A DNA stretch of 64,000 nucleotides from positions 124,001 to 188,000 of the forward strand of contig NZ_JASBRI010000007.1 of assembly GCF_030149515.1 (NCBI RefSeq), given 5' to 3'. The translations under genes were made by a program, and so were the position numbers. The stretch is from Maricaulis sp. (GTDB lineage Bacteria > Pseudomonadota > Alphaproteobacteria > Caulobacterales > Maricaulaceae). Below, one piece after another: positions 26,414 to 36,111 of this stretch (position 1 is the first letter of the stretch; the number at the start of each line of letters is the position of its first letter). The notes beneath the pieces were generated by a model. It was given only the letters and a program-made list of their open reading frames with translations. It had not been told where the DNA came from and searched no databases.

Positions 26414-27681
26414 GCGGACATTCGACCTACGAGCCGAAGACCGGCGTCGAGAAATGGCTCGACTCGCGTCTCCCGATCATCCGCCTGGGCTGGGACAGTT
26501 TCGTCGATTTCCCGACGCCGCGTAACCTGAACTACTGGTGGACGTTCGGCGGCATCCTGGCCGTCTTCCTGGTAATCCAGATCGTCACCGGCATCGTGCT
26601 GGCCATGCACTATGTGGCGCACGAGGACATGGCGTTCGACAGCGTCCAGCGCATCGTCCGTGACGTGCCGTTCGGCTGGCTGCTCCAGTCCATGCACGCC
26701 AACGGGGCGAGCTTTTTCTTTGTCGCTGTCTACCTGCACATGTTCCGCGGTCTCTATTACGGCTCCTACAAGGCGCCCCGCGAAGTGCTGTGGATTCTCG
26801 GCGTCGTGATCTACCTGCTGATGATGGCGACCGCCTTCATGGGCTATGTCCTGCCCTGGGGCCAGATGTCCTATTGGGGCGCCATGGTGATCACCAATCT
26901 GATCGGCGCGCTGCCCTTCGTGGGCGATGCCATCCGGGAGTGGCTGTGGGGCGGCTTCTCGGTCGGCCAGGCCACGCTCAACCGCTTCTTCTCTCTGCAC
27001 TATCTGCTGCCCTTCGTGATCGCCGGCGTTGTCGGCCTGCACATCTGGGCGCTGCACGTGCCGGGCAATGGCAATCCGGCGGGGCTTGAAATCAAGGATC
27101 CGAAGAAGGACGCACTGCCCTTCCACCCCTACTACACGGTGAAGGACGGTTTCGCGATCATCGTCTATCTGATGGTCTTTGCGGTCTTCGTCTTCTACAT
27201 GCCGAACGTTCTGGGCCATGCCGACAACTATATCGAGGCCAACCCGCTCTCGACGCCGGCGCACATCGTGCCCGAATGGTATTTCCTGCCCTTCTACGCG
27301 ATCCTGCGGGCGGTGACCTTCGACATCGGCCCGATCGACGCCAAGCTGGGCGGTGTGCTGGCCATGTTCGGCGCCATTGCCATCCTCTTCGTCCTGCCCT
27401 GGCTGGACACGTCGAAGGTGCGCTCGATGCGCTACCGGCCGCTGACGCGCTGGTTCTTCATCTTCTTCGTGATCGCCGCGCTGGGCCTGGGCTGGTGCGG
27501 TGCGAAGAATCCGGACGATCCCTTTGTCGGCGCCATCAAGTTCGTGCACCTGGCACAGTTCCTGACGGCCTACTACTTCGCCTACTTCCTGGTGATCCTG
27601 CCGGTGCTGGGCATTATCGAAAAACCGAAGGAACGGCCCGCCTCGATCGAGGCCTCTGTCCTCGGCGAAGCCAAGTCCTAA
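26410..27681 (+). CDS. petB: Cytochrome b subunit of the bc1 complex
   Basis: This 423-aa polytopic membrane protein binds haems bL and bH through H96/H197 and H110/H211, with the 14-residue spacing typical of cytochrome b. The Qo-site motif PEWY is present in [10 protein letters not shown]. About eight TM helices are visible, as expected for an unsplit bc1-type cytochrome b. It starts within the petA stop (ATGA) and is followed 16 bases later by petC. Confidence 0.97.
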   Translation: MSGHSTYEPKTGVEKWLDSRLPIIRLGWDSFVDFPTPRNLNYWWTFGGILAVFLVIQIVTGIVLAMHYVAHEDMAFDSVQRIVRDVPFGWLLQSMHANGASFFFVAVYLHMFRGLYYGSYKAPREVLWILGVVIYLLMMATAFMGYVLPWGQMSYWGAMVITNLIGALPFVGDAIREWLWGGFSVGQATLNRFFSLHYLLPFVIAGVVGLHIWALHVPGNGNPAGLEIKDPKKDALPFHPYYTVKDGFAIIVYLMVFAVFVFYMPNVLGHADNYIEANPLSTPAHIVPEWYFLPFYAILRAVTFDIGPIDAKLGGVLAMFGAIAILFVLPWLDTSKVRSMRYRPLTRWFFIFFVIAALGLGWCGAKNPDDPFVGAIKFVHLAQFLTAYYFAYFLVILPVLGIIEKPKERPASIEASVLGEAKS

Positions 27682-27697
27682 AGGGAGCGACGAGATC

Positions 27698-28498
27698 ATG
27701 ATGATGACCCGTATTTTCGCCGCTGCCCTGGCAGCTGCCGGTCTCACCGCAGCCGCCTCAGCACTTGAAGGCGATGCGCACGCGCCGAAAGATCATGAAT
27801 GGCACCATGAGGGCCCGTTCGGCACGTTTGACCGTCAGGCCGTTCAGCGCGGTTTCCAGGTTTTCCAGGAAGTCTGTGCGTCGTGTCATTCGATGGACCT
27901 CCTGCGCTTCCGCAATCTGGGTCAGCGCGGCGGTCCGTTCGAGTCGGAGGAATATCCCAATCCGAACGACAATCCGGTGGTGATGCAGATCGCGGCCGGC
28001 TATCAGATCGAGGACGGCCCGAATGATGACGGCGACATGTTCATGCGCGACGGTTTGCCGTCCGATGCGTGGCCGGCGCCGTTCGACAACGAGCAACAGG
28101 CCCGCGCGTCCAATGGCGGCGCCTATCCGCCGGATCTGACCCTGATCGTCAAGGCGCGTTCCGGCGGCGCGGACTACCTCTACTCGCTGCTGACCGGTTA
28201 CACCGATCCGCCGGAGGACAGCCACCTGGCGCCCGGCCAGTACTACAACGAGTATTTCGAGGGTGGCGCCATCGCCATGGCCCCCCCGCTCGTCGAGGGC
28301 ATCGTCACCTATGACGACGGTACCGAGGCGACGGTGGAACAGATGGCCGAGGATGTGGTCACCTTCCTGACCTGGGCCGGCGATCCGCACATGGAAGCGC
28401 GCAAGCAGATGGGCGTGATGGTGCTGATCTATCTCTTCATCTTCGCCATTCTGGTCTATCTGGCCTATCGCCAGGTCTGGAAGAATGTGAAGCACTAG
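27698..28498 (+). CDS. petC: Cytochrome c1
   Basis: This 266-aa exported cytochrome has a cleavable signal peptide (about 1-22), the haem-binding CASCH at residues 60-64, a likely axial methionine in AIAMAPPL, and a C-terminal TM anchor (VMVLIYLFIFAILVYLAY). It completes the petABC operon. AAGGGAG at 27681-27687 precedes three consecutive ATG codons (27698, 27701, 27704), any of which may be used. A strong terminator follows. Confidence 0.97.
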   Translation: MMMTRIFAAALAAAGLTAAASALEGDAHAPKDHEWHHEGPFGTFDRQAVQRGFQVFQEVCASCHSMDLLRFRNLGQRGGPFESEEYPNPNDNPVVMQIAAGYQIEDGPNDDGDMFMRDGLPSDAWPAPFDNEQQARASNGGAYPPDLTLIVKARSGGADYLYSLLTGYTDPPEDSHLAPGQYYNEYFEGGAIAMAPPLVEGIVTYDDGTEATVEQMAEDVVTFLTWAGDPHMEARKQMGVMVLIYLFIFAILVYLAYRQVWKNVKH

Positions 28499-28523
28499 AG
28501 CCGACGGCTTGGCTGTGGTTTCG

Positions 28524-28562
28524 AAGGGCCGCGGGCGGAAACGTTCGCGGCCCTTTTGTTTC
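28524..28562 (+). terminator. Rho-independent terminator after petABC
   Basis: AAGGGCCGCG (28524-28533) and CGCGGCCCTT (28546-28555) make a perfect 10-bp stem with a 12-base loop, followed by TTGTTT. It closes the bc1 operon before the MTA phosphorylase gene. Confidence 0.92.
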
Positions 28563-28600
28563 GTCCGCAGCCTGGGCCGGAGAGGCCGGGAGCTGGAATC

Positions 28601-29473
28601 ATGACGCATTGGAAACTCGGCATTGTCGGCGGATCGGGCCTCTATGCGCTCGACGGGCTGGAGAATGTCTGCAGCGAGGCCGTGGACACGCCCTGGGGCG
28701 CGCCGTCGGCACCGCTGACGCACGGGACGCTCAACGGTGTCGACCTGGTCTTCCTGCCGCGCCACGGAGCGGGCCATCGCCTGCCGCCGTCCGCCATTCC
28801 CTTTCGTGCCAATATTGCTGCACTGAAGATGGCGGGCTGCACGGATATCGTGTCCGTCTCCGCCTGCGGTTCCCTGCGCGAACACCTGGCGCCGGGCCAG
28901 TTCGTCATCGTCGATCAGTATGTCGACCGGACGGTCGGGCGTGAACGCTCTTTCTTCGGCGAGGGTTGTGTTGCCCATGTGCCCATGGCCAGGCCGGTCT
29001 GTGCGCGGCTGGCGGGGCTGATCGGCGATGCGGGCGAGGCGGAAGGCATTCCGGTTCAGCGCGGCGGAACCTACCTCGCGATCGAGGGGCCGCAATTTTC
29101 CACCCGCGCCGAAAGCGAGCTCTACCGCCACTGGGGCATGGACGTGATCGGCATGACAAACATGCCCGAGGCCCGGCTCGCCCGCGAGGCGGAGCTGCCC
29201 TATGCCTCGATCGCCATGGTGACCGATTACGACTGCTGGCACGATGGCGAGGAGAGTGTCGACGTGCCGTCCGTCCTGCGCGTGATGCGGGACAATACGG
29301 TCAAGGCCAAGGCCTTGCTGGAGCGGCTGGCGCACCGGCTGTCGGAGCATGAGCGCACGCCGGCGCCCGACGGCACCGAGACCGTGCTGGATACTGCCCT
29401 GATCAACGCACCAGGCGCGCGCGATCCGGTCACGGTGGAGAAACTGCGGTGTATCGCGGCCCGCCTTCTCTAG
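28601..29473 (+). CDS. mtnP: S-methyl-5'-thioadenosine phosphorylase
   Basis: This 290-aa enzyme phosphorolyses methylthioadenosine to adenine and methylthioribose-1-phosphate. The phosphate loop is IVGGSGLY near residue 8. PRHGAGHRLPPSAIPFRAN, YLAIEGPQFSTRAES and the substrate-selectivity region GMTNMPEA...AMVTDYDCWH identify the MTAP branch of trimeric purine nucleoside phosphorylases. GGGAG at 28588-28592 supports ATG 28601. Adenine released here would be salvaged by the Apt enzyme encoded about 1 kb downstream. Confidence 0.95.
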   Translation: MTHWKLGIVGGSGLYALDGLENVCSEAVDTPWGAPSAPLTHGTLNGVDLVFLPRHGAGHRLPPSAIPFRANIAALKMAGCTDIVSVSACGSLREHLAPGQFVIVDQYVDRTVGRERSFFGEGCVAHVPMARPVCARLAGLIGDAGEAEGIPVQRGGTYLAIEGPQFSTRAESELYRHWGMDVIGMTNMPEARLAREAELPYASIAMVTDYDCWHDGEESVDVPSVLRVMRDNTVKAKALLERLAHRLSEHERTPAPDGTETVLDTALINAPGARDPVTVEKLRCIAARLL

Positions 29474-29556
29474 GACACGGGTTTTGACGGCGAAGAGTCC
29501 TTTTCCCGCTCCCGGCACTCGTCCATAACTGCGCCTGCGTGGACGAGGGGAGTGAC

Positions 29557-29955
29557 ATGCCGCCATCGATACTGGCCAGCCTTCTGCTGGCAGGCCTGCA
29601 ACCGCCGCAATTCGAACCGCCGCGGCCCGCCGTGGAATGCGCCGAGCATCTCACGGACTGGCGGGCGCGCCGCAATTGTTTGCGCGACCTGCTGGAGACG
29701 GCAGAGGCGGGGCTCGACCGGGCCGCATCCGCTGCCCTGGAGGAAGCGCGCCTGTCGGATGCGGACTCCGGTGGCCGGTTCGGTGCCGAAGCGTATTTCG
29801 AGGCTGCACAGACGGCCTGGTTCGCCTATCGCGATGCGGAATGCGACCGGCGCGGGGCACTGATGTTCATTTCCGAGGAGTCGCGCGAGGAGATCGGCCT
29901 GGACTGCCGTATCATGCTGACCCGGGCCCGGGCTCGCGAACTTCGGGAGATGTAG
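29557..29955 (+). CDS. LprI-like (DUF1311) secreted protein
   Basis: This 132-aa protein has a short hydrophobic leader (PPSILASLLLAG) and an LprI/DUF1311-type domain: paired cysteines in VECAEHL and NCLRDLLE, then WFAYRDAEC and LDCRIMLTRARARELREM. Members bind or inhibit lysozyme, or have unknown envelope roles. GAGGGGAG at 29545-29552 supports ATG 29557. The leader is short, so export is inferred from the paired cysteines and the family. The stop is one base before the GST start. Confidence 0.8.
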   Translation: MPPSILASLLLAGLQPPQFEPPRPAVECAEHLTDWRARRNCLRDLLETAEAGLDRAASAALEEARLSDADSGGRFGAEAYFEAAQTAWFAYRDAECDRRGALMFISEESREEIGLDCRIMLTRARARELREM

Positions 29956-29956
29956 C

Positions 29957-30598
29957 GTGGACCGGCCGGTTCTGCATATCGGCAACAAGCGGTTCTCCAG
30001 CTGGTCGCTGCGTGCCTGGCTGGTTTTGCGCAAGGCCGGCATTGCGTTCGAGGAAAACCTGATCCCGCTGTACACACCGGACACACGTCAGGCTGTTGCC
30101 GCCATATCGCCGGGCTGCAGCGTGCCGGCGCTGCAGGTCCGCAATACCGTATTCTGGGACTCGCTGGCGATCGCCGAATGGGCGGCCGAGAGCGTGCCCG
30201 AATTGTGGCCGGCACACGAAGCGCGGCGCGCGCTGGCCCGGGCGGTGGCGGCGCGGATGCATTCCGGTTTCACGGCCTTGCGCGAGCATTGCCCGATGGA
30301 TCTGGGCCGCGTCCCGCAAGCCATCGCACTCAATGACGAAACGCGCGCCGACATCGCGGCCGTCCAGGCCCTGTGGAACGACGTTCGCAGCGTCGACGGC
30401 CCCTGGCTGTTCGGGCAGTGGAGCATTGCGGACGCCTTCTACACACCGGTCGCCGCCCGTTTCCATGCCTATGACATACCCCTGCATGCCGAAGCCCAGG
30501 CCTATTGCGATACGCTGCTGAACGATAAAGACTATCGCGACTGGCTGGGGGCGGCGTTGCAGGAAGGCCTTCCCAGTCCCGCCGACAAGACGACCTGA
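29957..30598 (+). CDS. Glutathione S-transferase family protein
   Basis: This 213-aa protein has the N-terminal thioredoxin-like domain (HIGNKRFSSWSLRAWLVLRKAGI, then GCSVPAL with cis-proline and the glutathione-binding DSLAIAEW) and an all-helical C-terminal domain with WLFGQWSIADAFYTPV. The early serine cluster would be the activating residue. The start is GTG, tightly coupled to the preceding gene. The substrate is unknown; conjugation of electrophiles is typical. Confidence 0.9.
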   Translation: MDRPVLHIGNKRFSSWSLRAWLVLRKAGIAFEENLIPLYTPDTRQAVAAISPGCSVPALQVRNTVFWDSLAIAEWAAESVPELWPAHEARRALARAVAARMHSGFTALREHCPMDLGRVPQAIALNDETRADIAAVQALWNDVRSVDGPWLFGQWSIADAFYTPVAARFHAYDIPLHAEAQAYCDTLLNDKDYRDWLGAALQEGLPSPADKTT

Positions 30599-30619
30599 CC
30601 GCGAACGGAAATCGAGCCG

Positions 30620-31147
30620 ATGGACCTGAAAGCCGCGATCCGCACCATTCCGGACTATCCCAAGCCGGGCATCATGTTCCGCGACGTCACGACGCTGATC
30701 GGCGATGCACGGGCTTTTCGTGTCGCCGTCGATCGCATGGTCCAGCCCTGGGCCGGCGCGAAGATCGACCGTGTGGCCGGCACCGAGGCGCGAGGCTTCA
30801 TCCTGGGCGGTGCGGTGGCGCACCAGCTTTCGGTCGGTTTCACCCCTGTGCGCAAGCGCGGGAAACTGCCGCACCGCACCCTTATCGAGGAATACGAGCT
30901 GGAATACGGCCAGGACGCCATCGAGATCCATGTCGATGCGATTTCGGAGGGCGACCGGGTCCTGCTCGTCGACGACCTGATCGCCACCGGCGGCACGGCA
31001 GAGGCTTCGATCAAACTTCTGCAGCGTGCGGGCGCCACCGTTGTCGGGGCTGCTTTCGTTATCGACCTGCCGGATCTCGGCGGGGCAAAGCGGATCGAGG
31101 ATTTGGGCGTGCCCGTGTCCTCGCTGGTACAGTACGAGGGCGAGTAA
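30620..31147 (+). CDS. apt: Adenine phosphoribosyltransferase
   Basis: This 175-aa enzyme converts adenine and PRPP to AMP. Landmarks are [19 protein letters not shown] near the N-terminus, [21 protein letters not shown] and the PRPP loop [14 protein letters not shown]. It follows the GST gene in the same direction and lies close to mtnP, which releases adenine, so together they form a purine salvage route. Confidence 0.97.
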   Translation: MDLKAAIRTIPDYPKPGIMFRDVTTLIGDARAFRVAVDRMVQPWAGAKIDRVAGTEARGFILGGAVAHQLSVGFTPVRKRGKLPHRTLIEEYELEYGQDAIEIHVDAISEGDRVLLVDDLIATGGTAEASIKLLQRAGATVVGAAFVIDLPDLGGAKRIEDLGVPVSSLVQYEGE

Positions 31148-31172
31148 CGGCCGCAACCCGGGGAGGGGCGCC

Positions 31173-31829
31173 ATGTTCGTCGGTCACTACGGTCCGGCCC
31201 TTGCCGGCAAGGCGGTCGCCAAAAGCGTGCCGCTTTGGACGCTGTTCTTCGCCGTCCAGCTGGTCGATGTGGCCTGGGGCATTTTCGTCGCCAACGGGAT
31301 CGAGCATGTCCGCATCGTGCCGGGCTTCACCGAGGCCAATCCGCTCGATCTCTACGACATGCCGCTCACCCATTCCCTGCCGGGCGCGCTGGTCTGGTCC
31401 GTGGGGGCGGGGCTGGTCTATGCGATCTGGGCGCGGTCGCAGAAACGCCTGGGCGGCGTGGTGATCGCTGCCGCCGTATTCTCCCACTGGCTGCTCGACC
31501 TGATCGTCCACGTGCCCGACCTGCCGCTCTGGCCCGGCGGGCCGGAAGTGGGGCTGGGCCTGTGGAACAATTACCCGCTGGCGTTGACCGCCGAGATGGC
31601 GGTTCTGGTGGCCGGCCTGTTCCTCTATCTGCGCGTCACCGAGGCGAAGAACGCGACCGGCCGGATCTGGCCCTGGGCGTTCCTCGCTCTCCTGGTCCTG
31701 GCCGAATACGCCAACCATACCCTGCCGCCGCCCGAGAGCGCCGCCGCCGCCGGATACATGGCGACGGCGACTTTCATCGTGCTGACGGGCCTGGCCGCGA
31801 TCTGCGATCTGACGCGGCGGGCGCGCTAG
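31173..31829 (+). CDS. Integral membrane protein, unknown function
   Basis: This 218-aa polytopic protein has about six TM helices. It opens with MFVGHYGPALAGKA and contains VQLVDVAWGIF, NPLDLYDMPLTHSLPGAL and HWLLDLIVHVPDLPLW. The conserved His and Asp residues at membrane borders (HYG, THS, HWLLDLIVH) recall the membrane-bound metal-dependent hydrolase group related to YdjM/DUF457, but I cannot assign an activity. GGGAGGGG at 31161-31168 supports ATG 31173. It may be cotranscribed with apt. It converges with the peptidase gene. Confidence 0.82.
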   Translation: MFVGHYGPALAGKAVAKSVPLWTLFFAVQLVDVAWGIFVANGIEHVRIVPGFTEANPLDLYDMPLTHSLPGALVWSVGAGLVYAIWARSQKRLGGVVIAAAVFSHWLLDLIVHVPDLPLWPGGPEVGLGLWNNYPLALTAEMAVLVAGLFLYLRVTEAKNATGRIWPWAFLALLVLAEYANHTLPPPESAAAAGYMATATFIVLTGLAAICDLTRRAR

Positions 31830-33304
31830 TTTGCGATCAGCGCGCGGACATCCTGCGTGAACGTCACCAGCGACGGCTCGTGGATATACATCATGTGGCC
31901 CGCTTCGTAGTAGGTGAAGGTGACCCGGTCCTGCGGGAAACCCGGCTGGTTGAACATCAGCTCGGCCGCGAAGAAGGGCGTCGCCAGGTCGTAATAGCCC
32001 TGGGCCACGAGCACTTCGAGATCGGAGTTCTGGCGCATTGCCCGGGCGATCCAGGGCGCAACATTGATGTAGTTGTTGTTGCCCGTACGCCCGGCATCCC
32101 AGTTCCAGCCGCGCACGCCGCCGATTGTGGAATAGTATTCGGTGATGTCCACGCCCAGCGTGCGGGTGAAATAGTCCAGCATGGATGCGGTATAGCTGCC
32201 GTCGATGCCGTAGAAGCTGGGATCGGTTTCCGGGGACTCGCCGACGCCGTCCACCTCGACGCCGGTGAACCGGCTGTCCAGACGGCCCACTGACAGGCCT
32301 TCGTCGCGGCGCAGTTCGCGCTGGAAACGGCGCAGCGAGACCCGCATGTTCGCCCGGCGCAGGAAGTCCTCGGACAGGCCGGTAAAGCGCGACAGTTCAC
32401 CGATGATACGGGCCTGGCGCTGGGCGTCCAGGGTGACGCCATGCATCAGCGCCGGCATGTATTCCTCGATGGCGAAGGTGCGCGCCTCGTCGAGGAAGGC
32501 CTCGATATCATTGTTCCAGGCCGAACGGTCGACCTTGCCGTGATACCAGGCGGTTGCGGCAAAGCCGGGCATCAGGCCGACATAGCCGACATCATTGCCC
32601 TCGGACGTGTCGTCATAGCGAAAGTCCAGCACGGTGGAGATCAGGGCAACGCCGTTGATCGCCACATCCGTGTAACCGCCCTCCAGCTGGTTCAGCAGCG
32701 CGCCGATGCGCAGCGTGCCATAGCTTTCGCCCAGGAGATATTTCGGGGAATTCCAGCGCCGGTTCTCCGTCAGCCAGATGCGGATGAACTGGGCCAGGCT
32801 CTCGGCGTCTTCGTTGACCCCCCAGAAATCGTCGCCGCCGCTCTCGCCCAGCGCCCGGCTCCAGCCGGTGCCCACAGGGTCGACGAAGACCAGGTCGGCG
32901 ACGTCCAGGATGGAATGGACATTCTCGACCATGTCGTAGGGCGCCGCACCGTCGTCGGCAGCATTGGGCAGGGCGATGCGCTGGGGTCCGAACACGCCCA
33001 TGTGCAGCCACAGGCTGGCCGACCCCGGTCCGCCGTTGAACACGAAGGCAACCGGGCGGTTGCGCGGATCGTCGGTACCGTCGGCGATATAGGTTGTGGA
33101 AAAGATGGAGGCGGTTGGATCGCCGTCCTCGTCGCGCAGGAAGGTTTCCCCGGCGATGGCAGTGTAGCGGATGCGCTCACCGTCCACGGTCACCTGGCCG
33201 CGGCTCTCGAAGATGCGTGGCTCCGGCGCCTCGCTCTCCTCCTGGCCCGAGGCCGGAAGTGTCAGTGTGGCCGCAATGATGGCGGCCGCGATCATGCGGA
33301 TCAT
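31826..33304 (-). CDS. Secreted S10-family serine carboxypeptidase-like protein
   Basis: This 492-aa exported peptidase has a signal peptide (about 1-20). The oxyanion-hole motif is NGGPGSASLW, the nucleophile is Ser194 in GESYG, Asp439 lies in YYDLATPF and His470 in AGHMMY, giving a complete S10 triad. Bacterial S10 proteins of this size are common in marine Alphaproteobacteria and probably trim imported peptides in the periplasm. It converges with the membrane-protein gene on the left and diverges from rlmJ. Confidence 0.93.
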   Translation of the reverse strand: MIRMIAAAIIAATLTLPASGQEESEAPEPRIFESRGQVTVDGERIRYTAIAGETFLRDEDGDPTASIFSTTYIADGTDDPRNRPVAFVFNGGPGSASLWLHMGVFGPQRIALPNAADDGAAPYDMVENVHSILDVADLVFVDPVGTGWSRALGESGGDDFWGVNEDAESLAQFIRIWLTENRRWNSPKYLLGESYGTLRIGALLNQLEGGYTDVAINGVALISTVLDFRYDDTSEGNDVGYVGLMPGFAATAWYHGKVDRSAWNNDIEAFLDEARTFAIEEYMPALMHGVTLDAQRQARIIGELSRFTGLSEDFLRRANMRVSLRRFQRELRRDEGLSVGRLDSRFTGVEVDGVGESPETDPSFYGIDGSYTASMLDYFTRTLGVDITEYYSTIGGVRGWNWDAGRTGNNNYINVAPWIARAMRQNSDLEVLVAQGYYDLATPFFAAELMFNQPGFPQDRVTFTYYEAGHMMYIHEPSLVTFTQDVRALIAN

Positions 33305-33422
33305 GGCTTGCTCCCCGAATGGATGTTTGGCGAAAGACTAGGGGGCGGGCGCGGTGCGGGAAAGGGGGCGTGTGCGCTCAACCCGCTTGGGAACGCCGCC
33401 GGAATGGGATAAGGCGGTCGCC

Positions 33423-34316
33423 ATGAATTACCGCCACGCCTATCACGCCGGAAACTTTGCCGATGTCCTCAAGCACTGCGTTCTCGCGCTGTGTCTGGAC
33501 CATCTCAAGGCCAAGCCGAAACCCTTCCGCTATATCGACACCCATGCCGGAATCGGCGGCTACGACCTCGCCTCCAGCGAGGCTGAGCGGTCGCCGGAAT
33601 GGAAGGACGGGATCGGCCGCCTGCTGGATGCCGCCATGCCCGAGGCCGCGTCCGGGGCCCTCGCGCCGTACCTCGGCGTGGTCAGGGGTATCAATCCCGA
33701 CGGCATGCAGCACTATCCCGGTTCGCCGGAGATCGCTGCGCGCCTGCTGCGGGGCGACGACCGCATCCATCTGTGCGAATTGCACGAGGCCGACGCCAAG
33801 ACGCTGGATGCCCGCTACGCCCGCGACAAGCGGGTGAAGGTGGAGCGGCGCGATGGCTACAAGGCATTGAAAAGCCTGATTCCGCCGAAGGAAAAGCGCG
33901 GCCTGGTGCTGATCGATCCGCCGTTCGAGGACCGCGACGAGCTGGCCCATATGGCCGAGGCTGTCACCGGCGCGTTCGGGCAGTGGCCGACGGGGACCTA
34001 TATCTTCTGGCGCTCGCTGAAAAACCTCTGGGCCGCCGACCGTTTTGACAACGGGCTCGCCGAATGGCTGATCGCGGAAAAGGGGCTGGAGCCGGAGAAG
34101 ATCCTGCGTGCCGACCTCTGGGTGCGTGACCTGGCGAGCGAGGGCAAGCTGGCCGGCGCCGGCGTGGTCGTCGTCAATCCGCCCTATACGCTGGAGGACA
34201 AGCTGCTGGGTCTTCTGCCCTGGCTCGCCGACACGCTGGCCCAGGGCGATGGTTATGGCTGGCGCGTCGATGGCGGGCTCACCGACGAGGATGTGGAAGA
34301 ACAGGTGGAAGACTGA
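33423..34316 (+). CDS. rlmJ: 23S rRNA (adenine(2030)-N6)-methyltransferase RlmJ
   Basis: This 297-aa enzyme methylates A2030 of 23S rRNA. It begins with the invariant MNYRHAYHAGNFADVLKH, followed by the SAM-binding FRYIDTHAGIGGYDL and the catalytic DPPFE motif (aligning with the N6-adenine methyltransferase D/NPPY/F/W motif). The conserved N-terminus fixes the start at 33423. Confidence 0.96.
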   Translation: MNYRHAYHAGNFADVLKHCVLALCLDHLKAKPKPFRYIDTHAGIGGYDLASSEAERSPEWKDGIGRLLDAAMPEAASGALAPYLGVVRGINPDGMQHYPGSPEIAARLLRGDDRIHLCELHEADAKTLDARYARDKRVKVERRDGYKALKSLIPPKEKRGLVLIDPPFEDRDELAHMAEAVTGAFGQWPTGTYIFWRSLKNLWAADRFDNGLAEWLIAEKGLEPEKILRADLWVRDLASEGKLAGAGVVVVNPPYTLEDKLLGLLPWLADTLAQGDGYGWRVDGGLTDEDVEEQVED

Positions 34317-34418
34317 CGGGAAATCCCGCCATCCGGGGTTGAAACGATCCGGCGCCTACCCAATTAAGCGCATTCGGGCCATTCTTGGCCCCCCATCTCC
34401 CGGAAGGCAGATTTCTGC

Positions 34419-35345
34419 ATGTCTTCAATCATTTCCATCAAGGGACTCTCGAAAACCTATGCCGGCGGCTTCGAGGCCCTCAAATCGGTCGATCTGGACA
34501 TCGGCGAGGGCGAGATATTCGCGCTCCTCGGTCCCAATGGCGCCGGCAAGACGACACTGATCGGCGTCGTCTGCGGCCTTGTCACGCCGACGGCCGGGAC
34601 GGTCACCGTCGACGGGCACGACATCATCCGGGATTTCCGGGCGACCCGGTCGCGCATCGGTCTGGTGCCCCAGGAAATGTCGATCGACATGTTCACTACC
34701 GTCTGGTCTTCGGTTTCCTTTTCGCGGGGCCTGTTCGGCAAACCGCCCGATCCCGCCTATATCGAACAAGTGCTTCGGGACCTGTCCCTGTGGGACAAGA
34801 AGGACGAGCAGATCCGGACCCTGTCGGGTGGCATGAAACGGCGGGTGATGATCGCAAAGGCCCTCGCCCATGAACCGGAAATCCTCTTCCTCGACGAGCC
34901 CACGGCCGGGGTCGACGTCGAGCTGCGCCAGTCGATGTGGCAGGTGATCGGAAGGCTGCGCGAGCACGGCGTCACCATCATTCTCACCACCCACTATATC
35001 GAGGAGGCCGAGCAGATGGCCGATCGGGTGGGCGTGATCTCCAGGGGCGAGATCGTGGTGGTCGAGGAAACCGGAACCCTGATGAACAAGATGGGCCGCA
35101 AACAGCTCATTCTCTATCTCTCCGAACCGCTGGCGGCACTGCCGGCCGAGCTGGGTGTGAACGGGCTGGAACTCTCCGCCGGCGGCACCGAGCTGCATTT
35201 CGACTACGACACGCATGCCGACCGGACCGGCATCACAACGCTGCTGGCCAATCTCAACCGGGCCGGCCTGTCGGTGCGGGATCTGGAGACGCGGCAGAGT
35301 TCGCTGGAAGAGATCTTCGTCGATCTGGTGGGGAGCCAGTCATGA
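34419..35345 (+). CDS. ABC transporter ATP-binding protein (YadG-like)
   Basis: This 308-aa ATPase has Walker A GPNGAGKT (about residues 38-45), signature LSGGMKRR, Walker [13 protein letters not shown] and switch [14 protein letters not shown]. The C-terminal extension ending [12 protein letters not shown] is typical of YadG/NodI-type exporters. The permease gene starts within its stop codon (ATGA), so the two form one transporter. The substrate is unknown. GGAAGG lies 11 bases upstream of ATG. Confidence 0.94.
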   Translation: MSSIISIKGLSKTYAGGFEALKSVDLDIGEGEIFALLGPNGAGKTTLIGVVCGLVTPTAGTVTVDGHDIIRDFRATRSRIGLVPQEMSIDMFTTVWSSVSFSRGLFGKPPDPAYIEQVLRDLSLWDKKDEQIRTLSGGMKRRVMIAKALAHEPEILFLDEPTAGVDVELRQSMWQVIGRLREHGVTIILTTHYIEEAEQMADRVGVISRGEIVVVEETGTLMNKMGRKQLILYLSEPLAALPAELGVNGLELSAGGTELHFDYDTHADRTGITTLLANLNRAGLSVRDLETRQSSLEEIFVDLVGSQS

Positions 35346-36103
35346 ATATGCGGGCCGTCGCTTCCATCTACCACGCCGAAATGGCGCGTACCGGCCGCAC
35401 GCTGATGCAGTCGGTGCTGGCGCCGGTCATCTCGACCTCGCTCTATTTCGTCGTCTTCGGCGCGGCCATCGGTTCGCGCATCGAGGAGATCGACGGTGTG
35501 GGTTACGGCGCCTTCATCGTGCCCGGACTGGTCATGATGATGATCCTGATGCAGAGCGTCTCCAACGGATCGATCGGGATCTATTTTCCCAAGTTCAATG
35601 GCACGGTCTACGAGATCCTCTCCGCGCCGATATCGGCCTTCGAAATCGTGATCGGCTATGTCGGCGCGGCAGCGACGAAATCGCTGATCCTGGGCGCGCT
35701 TGTCCTGGCCACGGCGGCTTTCTTCGTGCCGCTGGAGGTTCAGCATCCGCTGGCCATGCTGGCCTTTCTGGTGCTCACCTCGCTGACCTTCTCCCTGTTC
35801 GGTTTCATCATCGGCATCTGGGCCGACAATTTCGAACAGCTCTCCGTCGTGCCGATGCTGATCGTGACGCCGCTGACCTTCCTGGGCGGGAGCTTTTATT
35901 CCATCTCCGTCCTGCCGCCCTTCTGGCAGACGGTGACCCTGTTCAATCCGGTCGTCTATCTGATCTCCGGTTTCCGCTGGAGCTTCTACGGCGTATCCGA
36001 CGTCGATGTCGGGATCAGCCTGCTGGCCGTGCTGGGCTTCTTCCTGCTCTGCCTGATCATCGTCTGGTGGATGTTCCGCACCGGCTATCGCCTCAAGACG
36101 TGA
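35342..36103 (+). CDS. ABC-2 type transporter permease (YadH-like)
   Basis: This 253-aa membrane protein has six TM helices of the ABC-2 fold with the [16 protein letters not shown] and [19 protein letters not shown] segments typical of YadH/NodJ permeases. The four-base overlap with the ATPase gene indicates translational coupling. The complex probably exports lipids, polysaccharides or drugs; context does not narrow this down. Confidence 0.94.
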   Translation: MNMRAVASIYHAEMARTGRTLMQSVLAPVISTSLYFVVFGAAIGSRIEEIDGVGYGAFIVPGLVMMMILMQSVSNGSIGIYFPKFNGTVYEILSAPISAFEIVIGYVGAAATKSLILGALVLATAAFFVPLEVQHPLAMLAFLVLTSLTFSLFGFIIGIWADNFEQLSVVPMLIVTPLTFLGGSFYSISVLPPFWQTVTLFNPVVYLISGFRWSFYGVSDVDVGISLLAVLGFFLLCLIIVWWMFRTGYRLKT

Positions 36104-36111
36104 GTTCGCCC